A stretch of 64,000 bases of DNA from NCBI GenBank assembly GCA_951394405.1, contig OX596340.1:1736001-1800000 (forward strand), read 5' to 3'. This document shows positions 11,544-20,944 of this stretch, piece by piece; position 1 is the first letter of the stretch; each line of letters begins with the position of its first letter. The translations under genes were made by a program, and so were the position numbers. The stretch is from Coprinellus micaceus (Eukaryota; Basidiomycota; Agaricomycetes; Agaricales; Psathyrellaceae). Below the pieces are notes generated by a model. The model searched no databases. It was not told the origin of the DNA and worked only from the letters and a program-made list of their open reading frames with translations.

Positions 11544-12941
11544 TCAAAGCTTAGCTTTGAGCCCGACCGTCTGCGCCAACCCGCCCACAATTTCCGTCGT
11601 CTCCCTCTCCAGGGTCTCCACGAGGTCCTTGCACGTAGGGATATCGTTAATCAAGCCCATCGCAATACCCGCCGTCCAGATCCCGTAATCGGGGTCACCC
11701 AAGTCGTACACCCCACGTCCACGAGCCCCCGAGACCAGGTCCTTGATATCGTCGAACTTGGCATTACCCTTCTTCTCGATGGCGACGACCTCCATGGAGA
11801 TCTTGTTCTTGAAGACGCGGGCGGTGTTGTGGAGGGTGCGGAAGATGTGGACGGTGTCGCGTTCGGTGGAGGCGACGATCTTGTCTTTGATGTTTTGGTG
11901 GATGGGGCTCTCGACTGTGCACATAAAGCGGGTACCCATGTTGACACCCTATATGAATGCTGGTCAGTACCGGCGATGCTACCTGAAGTGAAGCCACTTA
12001 CCGAGGCACCGAGAGCGAGGGCGGCAGCGAGGCCGCGAGCATCGGCAACACCTCCAGAAGCGACGAAAGGCACCTTGAGCTCCTTCGCAGCGCGAGCAAG
12101 CTATCGAAGGATTAGGCCGGAGACTCGAGAACATGATTGCGAGGTTTCTTACCAGGACGAGACCACCGACATCATCCTCACCGGGATGGCCGGCACCTGC
12201 AACTTCGATGAGCGGGCCAACGCGGTCACAGGAGGATCATGACATACATTCGAAACCGTCGATACTCATGATATCGACACCATGCTTCTCAGCGCTCTAC
12301 ACACCCGGGACAGAAGTTCTGAGTTCACCATCCATCCACCAGAGAAACGTTGCCCACTCACCTTCGCATGCCGAATCGTCGTGCACTTGTGAATAACGAT
12401 GCACCCGTTGTCCTTGAAGTACTTGATCAATGGCCCAGGGTTGTTCCCCGCCGTCTCAAAGATCCACACGCCTTCCTCAACGGCGGCACGGGCATATCCA
12501 GCGTAGTCTGGAGGGTTGATGCTGGGGAGAAGGGTAAGGTTGACACCGAAAGGCTTTGAGGTGAGTTTGCGGGTCTCTCGGATCGCTTCGCGGAGGGCTT
12601 CGGGGGAGGGTTGGGTGAGGGCGGTGAGAACACCTGGGAGGATGAATGGAGGTGTGAGGGGGGCGTTCTGCCATATGCAAGGGAATAGGGACGAACCGAG
12701 TCCTCCGGCTTCGGATACTGCTCCAACCAGTGCCGGCACTCCAACCCTATATGGCGGCGGTTAACTCGATCCTTACGGCGTAGGCCAAGCCCAGGAGGCC
12801 TCCGTACCATTGCATTCCACCTTGAATGACGGGCCTATAATATGATCATGTCAATGAGAAACTAGCGAGAAAGCGCCTCAAATCGACCATAACATACACC
12901 CGAATCCCAAGCATCTTCGTAACAGGGGTAACGATCGGCAT
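11544..12941 (-). CDS. Nitronate monooxygenase (2-nitropropane dioxygenase type), FMN-dependent
   Basis: FMN TIM-barrel enzyme that oxidises alkyl nitronates, including the toxin propionate-3-nitronate, to carbonyl compounds and nitrite. Eight exons give 329 residues: 12941-12898, 12834-12808 (27 nt), 12746-12697, 12633-12362, 12296-12248, 12196-12153, 12100-12002, 11948-11544. Family landmarks are PVIQGGMQW near the N-terminus, AVSEAGGLG, GVNLTLLP, and DGFECAGHPGED, whose His (about 150) is by family knowledge the likely catalytic base, then GVNMGTRFM. The start MPIVTPVTK matches the family. The frame stays open upstream to about 13295 and could encode an Arg/Ser-rich leader. The protein ends in AKL, a canonical peroxisomal targeting signal. 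The peroxiredoxin gene lies directly upstream on the same strand. Confidence 0.9.
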
Positions 12942-13411
12942 CTTGGAAGTATTCGACGAGGAGAACGTTCGAGATTGGACTGTGCTGTTGGTGCGACTTG
13001 GAGACCTGATGTTTTGAACCTGACTAGCTGCATCCATTGTCGTCGTCGTCAGCGACGCCCGGGAGTGAACTCGAGCGTTCGAGTACTGACCTGCGATTCG
13101 AGGAAACCTCAAGAAACTGGGGGAGGAGAGAGGGGCAGAGAGACGCAAAGTACGCGGTATAAGACTGACAAGCATACGCCCGGCGCCATGGTTGAGAGAG
13201 TGCCGGTATGGGCCCATAGGGACGCAGGTCTGTGATATTCGGGTATCTCCATTGGGCGGCCTCAATACCGGCAACTTTGGCTTTCTACCCCGCATTTCAT
13301 TTCCTTGACCTTGCCCACCCCCACCAGGACGACATCCTTTTGCTCATCAGGGGTACTGGAAATGTATAGGGAAGGCTACAACAAATGGGTCTATTCGTTT
13401 ACATCGGGGCG
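12942..13411. other. Intergenic region between oxidase and peroxiredoxin genes
   Basis: This 470-base gap lies upstream of the nitronate monooxygenase and downstream of the peroxiredoxin stop. The oxidase frame remains open on the minus strand to about 13295, so part of this stretch may be a 5' coding extension (Arg/Ser-rich, almost no acidic residues) rather than leader. Confidence 0.4.
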
Positions 13412-14127
13412 CTAGCTCTCATCCTCCAGCTTGTGCAACCACTTGTCTACGAACTTTTGGTGCGCAGTAAAGTTGAGCGTCGTGTCCAATGCTTCTCTGG
13501 AACGACGGGTGAGCCAACAGATCCTGTCAGTACTATTACGAGTGGTACGCACCGGATGATTCCCTTCTTGTCCACCACGAACGTCACTCGGGCTAGTGCA
13601 GTCAGACCAAAGAAGCCTCTGCCAATATCATAGGTTCTTGCTGCCACTCCTTCCGCATCGCTGAGCACAGGGAACTGGGTGCGATTCAGCATAAGGATGG
13701 ACCCTCGATAGCTTTGGAACTCACGTTGAAGTTCTCGTGCTCGACAAACTGTCTCTGCGTTTCTACACTCTGTGGACTGATTGCGATGACGTGCGCTTTT
13801 TCCGGATTGAAGTGAGGCTTCTCTGTATGCCCGCACACCATTCTTGAGCTGAAGCTCTCATAATTCCTTGGGTCGCGCACCAATTATTGAGTCTCGGAAA
13901 GTAACCAGTTCTTGCGTGCATAGAAAGGAACCTGCGCAGTCGACACATCAGCTTGTCTGCGAATTTCAAATTCAAGAAATCCCGAGCGCACCGGATTCGG
14001 GGTAGAAAACCAGTGCAGTTGGAAGGCCAGATGTGCCCGCTCGATATTCGAACGGCTGGCCCTCGTGGTTGGGTAGAGTGAAAGCAGGTGCAGGTTTGCC
14101 AATGAGGTCTTCGTATCCGCCGGTCAT
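13412..14127 (-). CDS. Peroxiredoxin, BCP/Dot5 (AhpC-TSA) type
   Basis: Thiol peroxidase that reduces hydrogen peroxide and alkyl hydroperoxides. Five exons give 172 residues: 14127-13992, 13931-13881, 13822-13725, 13674-13553, 13523-13412. The thioredoxin-fold pattern is clear: GKPAPAFTLPNHEG, then VFYPESGSFLCTQE with the peroxidatic Cys at about 50, HVIAISPQSVETQRQF, FPVLSDAEG, and the C-terminal AHQKFVDKWLHKLE. Many BCP proteins carry a resolving Cys five residues after the peroxidatic one; here that position is not Cys, so a 1-Cys mechanism is likely. The second exon is short (51 nt) and carries the active site. It lies just upstream of the nitronate monooxygenase on the same strand, but there is no evidence of co-transcription. 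Confidence 0.88.
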
Positions 14128-14637
14128 AGTGGAAGATTCAGGAGAGTGTGAATGAGATGGGAGTTTAGAATCAAGAAGTGCGCAGTGCGACGGCCAATAA
14201 ATAGAAAGCTGTATCGTTTTATGTACCCAATTCAACCCGTTCCTGACCGCCGTGGGCGCTGCAAGAAGCTGTAAATATGCCGGGTGATCGGTCTAATAAG
14301 CTTGGGCGCTACGCATACCAAAGGGTCTCTGATAAGGACAAAACTCCTCGGCTCATCATGCGCAGTAGCCTGCACCGTAAATCGGCTGTGCTTCCTTAGC
14401 GCTAATTGATAATCGAGGTGTCGCTTGGTGAGCGATGTTTCAGGAATCACTAACGTAGGCGTGACCGAGAAAGTAAGATGCCTGTATGAGATCTTTTTGG
14501 ATTGCAGGGACGCATATCATGGGAAGTGAATGTAAAACATGGGGGGATGGATGGTGACTCGTTAAACGGCATCAAGAAAGACGAGGAAAAAGCATAACCA
14601 CCGTGGCCCCGTCCTGCTCCTATGATGGGGAGAGCGT
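14128..14637. other. Intergenic region between eS19 and peroxiredoxin genes
   Basis: About 510 bases between two minus-strand genes. It should hold the 3' region of the eS19 gene and the promoter of the peroxiredoxin gene. No coding signal was seen. Confidence 0.4.
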
Positions 14638-15266
14638 TTACTCTTCATCCTCCTCCTCCTCCTCCTCCTCTTCTTCTTCCTCCTCCTCAGCCTCCCGCTG
14701 GGCCTCGGCGACGGCAGTTGCGATACGGTCCAAGTCCCGCTGGCCGTCCTGGGTGATTCTCCGTCCACCGTTGTCGGACTTCTCGAGGACACCGATCTTC
14801 TCAAGCGACTGGCAGACCTTGCGCTGGACGGAAGCGGAGGAGTCGGCGTGGTGTGAGGGGCGATTGCCGCGGCGGTTCTTGCCACCGTGGAGCTTGGTCA
14901 AAGCGCCGATTCCGACATCCTTGCGGAGGTAGATGTGGCGAGCGACAGCAGCTACAAAAATGGGACCAAGACGGATTAGATTTTTGAATCCAGGGAAGGG
15001 TATAGCGAGACGCACCAGCTCGGACGTAGTACCAGTCGGGGTCGTAGGGAGCGAGCTCCTTGTAGGCACCGGTTTTGACGATGTCGACCCAGGTGGGCAC
15101 CTCAAGCTTTCCCGATCGCTTCAAGTGGGAAGCATAGGCCTTGATGAACTCCTCAGCGCTATCGCAGCAACACGGGTTGGAATTTGAAGGTTTTGGGGGC
15201 GAAATCAATATTATTTCAAACCAGCAGAGTTTCGTCCACCAACCTGATATCTCTGACCCCCGGCAT
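14638..15266 (-). CDS. RPS19: 40S ribosomal protein S19 (eS19)
   Basis: Small-subunit protein needed for pre-18S rRNA processing and 40S assembly. Three coding exons give 159 residues: 15266-15244 (23 nt), 15158-15016, 14951-14638. The rebuilt N-terminus [20 protein letters not shown] joins correctly across intron 1. Family segments follow: [37 protein letters not shown], and [15 protein letters not shown]. The C-terminus departs from the compact animal and yeast proteins: it ends in 13 consecutive Glu followed by Asp-Glu-Glu, encoded by a GAG/GAA trinucleotide run. A short first coding exon is usual for fungal ribosomal protein genes. The F-box gene to the right is transcribed divergently. 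Confidence 0.96.
14641..14690. repeat. GAG/GAA trinucleotide repeat coding the eS19 Glu tail
   Basis: On the + strand this reads as a CTC/TTC run; on the coding strand it gives 13 Glu codons in blocks of GAG, GAA, GAG, then GAT GAA GAG and the stop. Such tracts can vary in length by replication slippage. Confidence 0.85.
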
Positions 15267-15789
15267 GTTGTGTTGCGACTTCTTGAAGGGACCGGAAACG
15301 CGAGGGCGTGCTGTGTGGCAGTTTTGGAGGAGCAGCGATTCTGTGATGAGCGAGGCTTCGGCACGGCCAGAACTGTACAGCTCGGCACGGCCAGAGTTTC
15401 GGCAAATGCCGGGCGCTCGAAAAGAGACTTTTGATCGTCGTTCTTGTCGACGTCGACGATGGTTGCTCGCTGTCGAACACGCTCCCGGGACGCTGGCGGC
15501 GTATCCTCTCAATTCACGAATTTCCCCAGACATTCCCTGAATTACGCTCGACGTCGTGCCAATATGCCCCTGCTGGTATCATCGTTTCATCTTCATCGTC
15601 AGGCAACTGATCCTCTCGAGGCTGCATGATGTATCCATGGATCCGCCTCCCGGTCTTCCCCTGACCATCGCGTTGCCCCCTTGCACTGGACGCACTGGGT
15701 GGAACGATTTCATTCCTCCCAACCACATCTTCCCACGCTTCCATTACTCGTCCAAGAGCCCCGGCGCCGCCAGTCAGCTCTCCACCATA
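15267..15789. promoter_or_regulatory. Divergent intergenic region RPS19 / F-box gene
   Basis: About 520 bases between the eS19 start (-) and the preferred F-box start (+). It must hold the eS19 promoter and probably that of the F-box gene. No TATA box or other core element was identified. If the F-box protein starts at the upstream ATG at 15637 the region shrinks to about 370 bases. Confidence 0.4.
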
Positions 15790-17232
15790 ATGACCACGGA
15801 TCTTCCCATGGCCGCTTTGAGCATCCACCAGAGCAGCGACCACATCTCTGCCCTCCCCACCGAGCTGCTCATCGCCATATTCTCCCACTATGCAGTAGAA
15901 GAGCCCCTGGGCCCCACAACAATCAGGGGCGTCTGTCGCCGCTGGGCCACCATTGCAGATTCAGTCCCTGTTCTGTGGAGGAGGATATTGTTGGACAACA
16001 CCAAGCTACCCATCAGCAAGCTGCAGCACCAGGCGCTCCTCTTCCTTCAAAGATCCGAACCTTTCTCCCTAGACGTCGAAGTGCGGACGCATGATCCGGA
16101 GCGGGTCCTCCCCATTCTCTCCCCCCTCCTATCGTCCATCGACCGGTGGCGGTCATTCACTTCTGCGGGGTTCAGGAATGAGCATGTCGACATGACAGAC
16201 TCGCCCCTTTCCTCCAAGGTCGTATCCCCCATCCCCCTAGACCGCTTAGTCCTAGCTGTGCATGAATTCGAACAGGACGAGCTCGATGAAGGGGGAGGCA
16301 CCACCTCAGACGACAGCAATCCCTTCTTCAAGCACCAACCGACTTTCACTCTTGACGGGTCGATGCAACTACGGACCACCGCCCTTCCATCCTCAGCCCA
16401 GCTCGTCCCTCTCCATTTCACCCATCTCACCATCAGCGAAGGCATCCTCGAGCCCACACACACGAACGCCGCCGCTATCCTCGACCTCCTTCTCGCCTTC
16501 CCCGCCCTACGCGTCTTCATGTTCGAGGGGTGGCAACACGACGACGAGCCTTTGTCCTACCCCAACCCCCTCCCACTTGTATCACTGCCCTACCTCGAGG
16601 TTCTCCACGTCCGTACCACATGCATAACCCGTCGGCTCTTGTCTCGCTTACACACGCCTCGCCTCCGCACGCTCATACTCGCGTATCTGAACGTCGATTT
16701 TCGTGTGCAGAGCGCAGTGTATGAAGGGGACGAAGGGGATAGTGAGGACGAGGCTCATGACTTCTCACAGTCGCCCTGGAGCGATCATGCCACCGGCATG
16801 GGGCTGCGTTCCCTCATCTCCCGGAGCCGGCCTCCCCTGCAGGTGTTGGAGATGGATTACAGTGATATGCGCACCAAGGACTTCCGTTGGGTGTTTGACA
16901 GGCTTACCGACCTCGAGGAATTCCGTATAGTCGCATCTGATATGTCCAACAAAGTCATCAACCTCCTCAGGCCCGCCCGGAGTATGGAAGACGGGTCCAT
17001 AGCGCCATTACGGATGCCGAAGCTACGCAAGTTGCATCTGGACCATTGTCAGAGGCTGGCGGGGGATGCTCTGGTGCGGGCGTTGGCGGAAAGGACGGCG
17101 TTTACAGATTTGACTGCGGATACCCACATCTACAACAAGTTTGCGGACGTTACTGTGACTGCGTGCGACCAGGTCGATGCGAGGCACGAGAACGCCCTTA
17201 ACACCATCCTCGGACCTCGGTTCAATGGTTAG
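15790..17232 (+). CDS. F-box domain protein (SCF substrate receptor-like)
   Basis: Single-exon gene of about 480 residues starting at MTTDLPMAAL; an in-frame ATG at 15637 would add 51 residues. An F-box lies near the N-terminus (ISALPTELLIAIFSHYA, then GVCRRWATIADSVPVLWRRI), the motif that binds Skp1 in SCF ubiquitin ligases. The rest is a loosely repeated leucine-rich pattern (LPYLEVLHVRT, LHTPRLRTLILAYLNV, LQVLEMDYSDM, MPKLRKLHLDHCQRL) that probably forms the substrate-binding solenoid. An acidic insert (EGDEGDSEDEA) sits near residue 315. Mushrooms encode many rapidly diverging proteins of this type, so neither the substrate nor one-to-one orthology can be told from sequence. Confidence 0.85.
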   Translation: MTTDLPMAALSIHQSSDHISALPTELLIAIFSHYAVEEPLGPTTIRGVCRRWATIADSVPVLWRRILLDNTKLPISKLQHQALLFLQRSEPFSLDVEVRTHDPERVLPILSPLLSSIDRWRSFTSAGFRNEHVDMTDSPLSSKVVSPIPLDRLVLAVHEFEQDELDEGGGTTSDDSNPFFKHQPTFTLDGSMQLRTTALPSSAQLVPLHFTHLTISEGILEPTHTNAAAILDLLLAFPALRVFMFEGWQHDDEPLSYPNPLPLVSLPYLEVLHVRTTCITRRLLSRLHTPRLRTLILAYLNVDFRVQSAVYEGDEGDSEDEAHDFSQSPWSDHATGMGLRSLISRSRPPLQVLEMDYSDMRTKDFRWVFDRLTDLEEFRIVASDMSNKVINLLRPARSMEDGSIAPLRMPKLRKLHLDHCQRLAGDALVRALAERTAFTDLTADTHIYNKFADVTVTACDQVDARHENALNTILGPRFNG

Positions 17233-17587
17233 CTTTCAGCTACTCATCCCTCTCATCTCCATCGGACACCTTTGCAGTCATCCCATGCTCTGTTCTTCTG
17301 GGACACTGGCACGAGACACTTCTGTATCGCTAATATATGCACGTCTTCACGTTGTGTTTGTACTTATTCGTTGTTTCGTCTGCCTAGACTCCGCCGTTAT
17401 CACAGGACTGTACGACCAGCTGTAATACCCAATGCATACTCCATCACCACAAGTGGATTGGCAAAGGCGCCAAGGTTCATGTTCGCACCACAAGGAATGG
17501 TTCAGGAATGTCGGGATTCTCGTAGGGAAGCAACACCACTTCAGCAGATACGCTCCCATCTTCTTCCCTCTTCGTCTGTCTTCCGAC
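17233..17587. other. Convergent intergenic region between two F-box genes
   Basis: About 355 bases between two stop codons facing each other. It should hold the two 3' untranslated regions; no coding signal was seen. Confidence 0.45.
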
Positions 17588-19304
17588 CTACACAACCTCG
17601 AAGTTAGCATAACCCAGAACACGAAAGGCCGGGGTATTGTTCACCTTCCACACCCTCGTATTGCATCCAAACTGCGTTAAGGACGGCCCACACCTCTTGG
17701 CGATCTCCAGCGCCTCAGCGGGCACGAGATATGTCCGCGTTCCAGTCGTGTCGACGCTCTCCTCATCCTCGGACTCTGGCCCATTATCATGCACACCAGG
17801 GACCTCGAATACGGGTGGACTCCGAACAGGAAAGTTCACATGTACCGTCCTCAACTTCGTCGCGGCAGCCAACGCCTCCGGAAGCGCGTTCACCGAGCGT
17901 GAATTCGCCACCACAAACAACTCCTCGAGGTTCGGACACCCCGCGCATATATCCCTTATGGAATCCAGGTTGATTGGCATGCGAAGCACGCTGAACCGGC
18001 GCAGGCCTTGCCCGTGGGCAGCGACGAGGTCCGTCCAGAAGGCTGCGAGCGCAATCGCGAGTGCGTAGGGAGTGAAGCGCGTGCTACTGACCTCCAAAGC
18101 GAGGTCAAGCTCGGGGTTTGTGGTCATTGTCTCGGCTGCGGTTATGTAGGTGGAGTAGATGTGGAACTTGGAGAGGAAGGGGGAGTGCGAGAGGAGGGAT
18201 GTGACGGATTTTGTCCAGGCGTAGGGGTCAGAGATGTGTTGGGAGACGGTGAGAGTTATGGAGGTGAGAGCGCGGAGGGATTGGGTATGGGCGCAGCGCT
18301 CCGAGAATTTTGGCATGTCCTGGCGGTATCGAAGTTAGGGGAGGCGTTAAGAGGGAGGGGAAGTAGGCATACGAATTTGGTGGAGACGTTCTCGAGGCCC
18401 AGGACCTTTAACCCGACGCGAGTGGAGGAAACGATAGCTGAGACGCCCCGCTCCGTAACCTTTGGACATCCGGTCAGAGAGAAGCTCTCGAGATTAACCA
18501 GTGTCGGGGCCATATCTTCGAGAATGCTATCGGTGACGGCGCCTGAAGCCTGCACGTAAAGCGGTAAGCCCTAGTCAACTACGCATGGTATAAACCCACA
18601 ACACGTACCTTGCATATCATCGTAAAGGTCCTCAACTTCTCCCCACTCCCCTTCACCATATCTCTAATATTCCGAACCACCAACGGGCTCGGCATGATCA
18701 CCGAAATCTTCTGCAACCCAGTGAATTGGCAGAATAGCTTGGGATCGTAGTACCTAGCGTCATGTCCGTTGATTTCGAGCTCGGATAAGTTTGGGAGGAA
18801 GGAGAAGGTGGTTAAGATGTCGCTGGTGAGGGAACCATCTCGTGTCCATGTGCAGGAACGGAGGTTGGTGCAGTTCTTGAGACCGTTGACGGTGTCGTCG
18901 TGTAGGTCTCGCCCACTGGGGCCGTAGATGGCTTTGGGGAAGTCTCGGATTTCTGGGTGGTACAGCTCAGTTGGTATTCCCCATCCCAACTTGTGGGCCA
19001 GATTGTAACTAACCTAGGCGACGGACATGTTCGGCGAGGTGCGGGTAGCTCGCGAGGGTGGCGAAGAGCAGTCGAACCTAACGTCGCATCTCAGTCCCGC
19101 GAGCAAGTCCGGAGGCGGGGAACTCACGATCTTCTTCGACTCTTTATGCCACGAGAATATAGAAACTCTCTCGTACAGCCTCGGTGTCACGAACTCATTC
19201 CAGATGTTGTTGACCTTCGCAGCGGACGCTAGGTGATTAGGCTTGACCAGAAACCCCAAGACGATAGGGAGAATGTCGACGGGTAGGTCCTGAAATTCGA
19301 GCAT
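17588..19304 (-). CDS. F-box/leucine-rich repeat-like protein
   Basis: Five exons give 497 residues: 19304-19128, 19077-19014, 18952-18609, 18549-18373, 18319-17588. The N-terminus FQDLPVDILPIVLGFLVK with AAKVNNIWNEFVTPRLYERV is an F-box-like segment of the form common in agaricomycetes, and exon 2 carries the typical RLLFATLASYPHLAEHVRRL. The remainder is leucine-rich: FLPNLSELEINGH, FTGLQKISVIMPSP, LVNLESFSLTGCPKVTERG, CPNLEELFVVANS, AATKLRTVHVNFP. The acceptor of exon 4 has two in-frame choices: the chosen one gives ICKASGAVTDS, an earlier one adds about seven residues. Likely an SCF adaptor; no substrate can be named. It is divergent from the G-patch gene, 230 bases away. Confidence 0.85.
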
Positions 19305-19533
19305 CTCGTGCTATAGCAGTTGGCGGTCCTGAGCGAAGTGAGCACATCCTGAATTCAATCCGGGTCACGGTGTAGGAAATGCAGAGGCGACCATCGTCGT
19401 CATCGTCAGCAGCGTTCTCGGCTATGGTGATCGCACCCATCACTTTCGCCCATCAACCCAGATCCAGAATTTCGCATCCCTCCTCCCCTCCTCCACGTCC
19501 CGGCTAAGCGCTGGTCTCTTCCTGCGGTCCAAA
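19305..19533. promoter_or_regulatory. Divergent promoter region, F-box gene / TMA23-like gene
   Basis: Only 229 bases separate the two start codons, so the genes must share or closely abut their promoters. No TATA box was seen. Confidence 0.45.
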
Positions 19534-20736
19534 ATGCCCTTGGACGGGCACTCTTACCTCGTTTCGCAAGGGTGGGGCGGGAAAGGCAAGGGACTCCGTG
19601 ATGGCGCCATCTCTCGCCCCATTGCAGTCACGAAGAAGAAAAACCTTGCCGGCTTGGGGAAGGATAGGGATGAGGCGTTCCCGTTTTGGGACCAGTAAGT
19701 CGTTGTTCAGGAAAACGAAGGGGATTAGAACTGATGGTGGATAGCTTATTTACGGCTGCCGCAAGCGCTATCAAGGTGCATGTTGACGATTCGGACGAGG
19801 AAGGATCGGGGAGTGGGAGTAGCGGGGATGAGGGAAAGGATAAGGAAAGCAGAGTGCGCAGTATATGTCTATCTTTCAACGGCCTGACGGTCTAACTGTC
19901 TATAGTCCACATCCCTTGGCTTCAAACGCACAGAAACAGGCATACTCTCCACCCGACGCCCTGTGAACGGCATCTCCGCACATGACGACTTTTCCGGGAC
20001 CTCAACTCCTTCCTCATCCTCTTTGTCCGACCCCTCATCATCATCTGGAGGGGTGAGGTATAGCCTTCTGACCGTTGCCAAGCGAGACGCTGCCCGGCGG
20101 GGACTATACTCGCGTTTCTTCCGCGGGCCAGTGCTAGGCCCGGACGCTGGGCTGGAGAAGCAGGTGCGGGAGAGTTCGCCGAAGCCGCAGTATGGTGTTG
20201 GGGAGGGAGAGGAGACAACGGTGAGGGCGATGATGGTGAGGCAGCTTGAGAATGCGAAGAAGGAGGCGAAGGAGAAGGCGAAAGAGGAGAAGGACAATAT
20301 CGGTGGAGAGGAGGATATGAAGAAGAGAAAGAAGGAAGAGAAGGCCGAGAAGAGAAGGGCGAAGGAGGAGAGAAGGGCGGAGAAGGGGGAGAAGAGTAAG
20401 CGGAGGGAGGAGAAGAAAGTTAAGAAGGGAGCCAAGGAGGCCAGAGCAGCATCCGAAGTCGAGGAGGGCAAGCAGAAGAGAGGGGACTCGAAAGGCAAGG
20501 AGAAAGTGTCTGACGAACCCGAATACACCTTCGTTTCCACGCCATCGGAGGAGCAGAAAAAGTCCTCTTCAAAAAACCGGAATGGGTCTTCAAAGAAGGA
20601 CAAAAAGGACAAAAAGGACAATGATTCCGACAAAGGCTCGGAGGCGGTGTCGAAGAAGTCCAAACGCAAGCTGGACGAGGACGAGGCTAGCGCACCGAAG
20701 AAGAAAAAGAAGCGGAAAGGCGGCAATTCTGAGTAG
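19534..20736 (+). CDS. G-patch nucleolar protein, TMA23/GPATCH4-like (ribosome biogenesis)
   Basis: Three exons give 366 residues: 19534-19694, 19745-19853, 19906-20736. The first 50 residues form a G-patch of the TMA23/GPATCH4 type: HSYLVSQGWGGKGKGL, then AISRPIAVTKKKNLAGLGKD, EAFPFWDHLF, and AAASAIKV. A conserved TGILSTRRPV segment follows near residue 100. The last about 200 residues are Lys/Glu-rich low complexity ending in KKKKKRKGG, typical of nucleolar proteins and probably partly coiled. G-patch proteins bind and stimulate DEAH helicases; the yeast member TMA23 acts in ribosome biogenesis. The assignment rests on the N-terminal domain, since the tail is not informative. It converges with the F-box/WD gene 208 bases away. 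Confidence 0.82.
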
Positions 20737-20944
20737 CCTTTTCGCTCAATAGACGGATACCCCATCTCCCCGCTTTGCACATCATGCGGGCTGTTCCAAG
20801 GATGATCGGTACACCTCTGGTCTACCATCTTGGCGGGCACCTCTCATAAAAATTCGGGCGAACGACCCAAGTCAGTTCGATACAAGATGGCACAAACAGA
20901 GCGCAAGTAGTGGATGAGCGATAGATAGTGGCTACAGGGCCCTA

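Noticed and set aside
11529..12242. 237-codon + strand frame over the nitronate monooxygenase gene
   Set aside because: It is antisense to exons and introns that clearly encode the monooxygenase, and has no features of its own.
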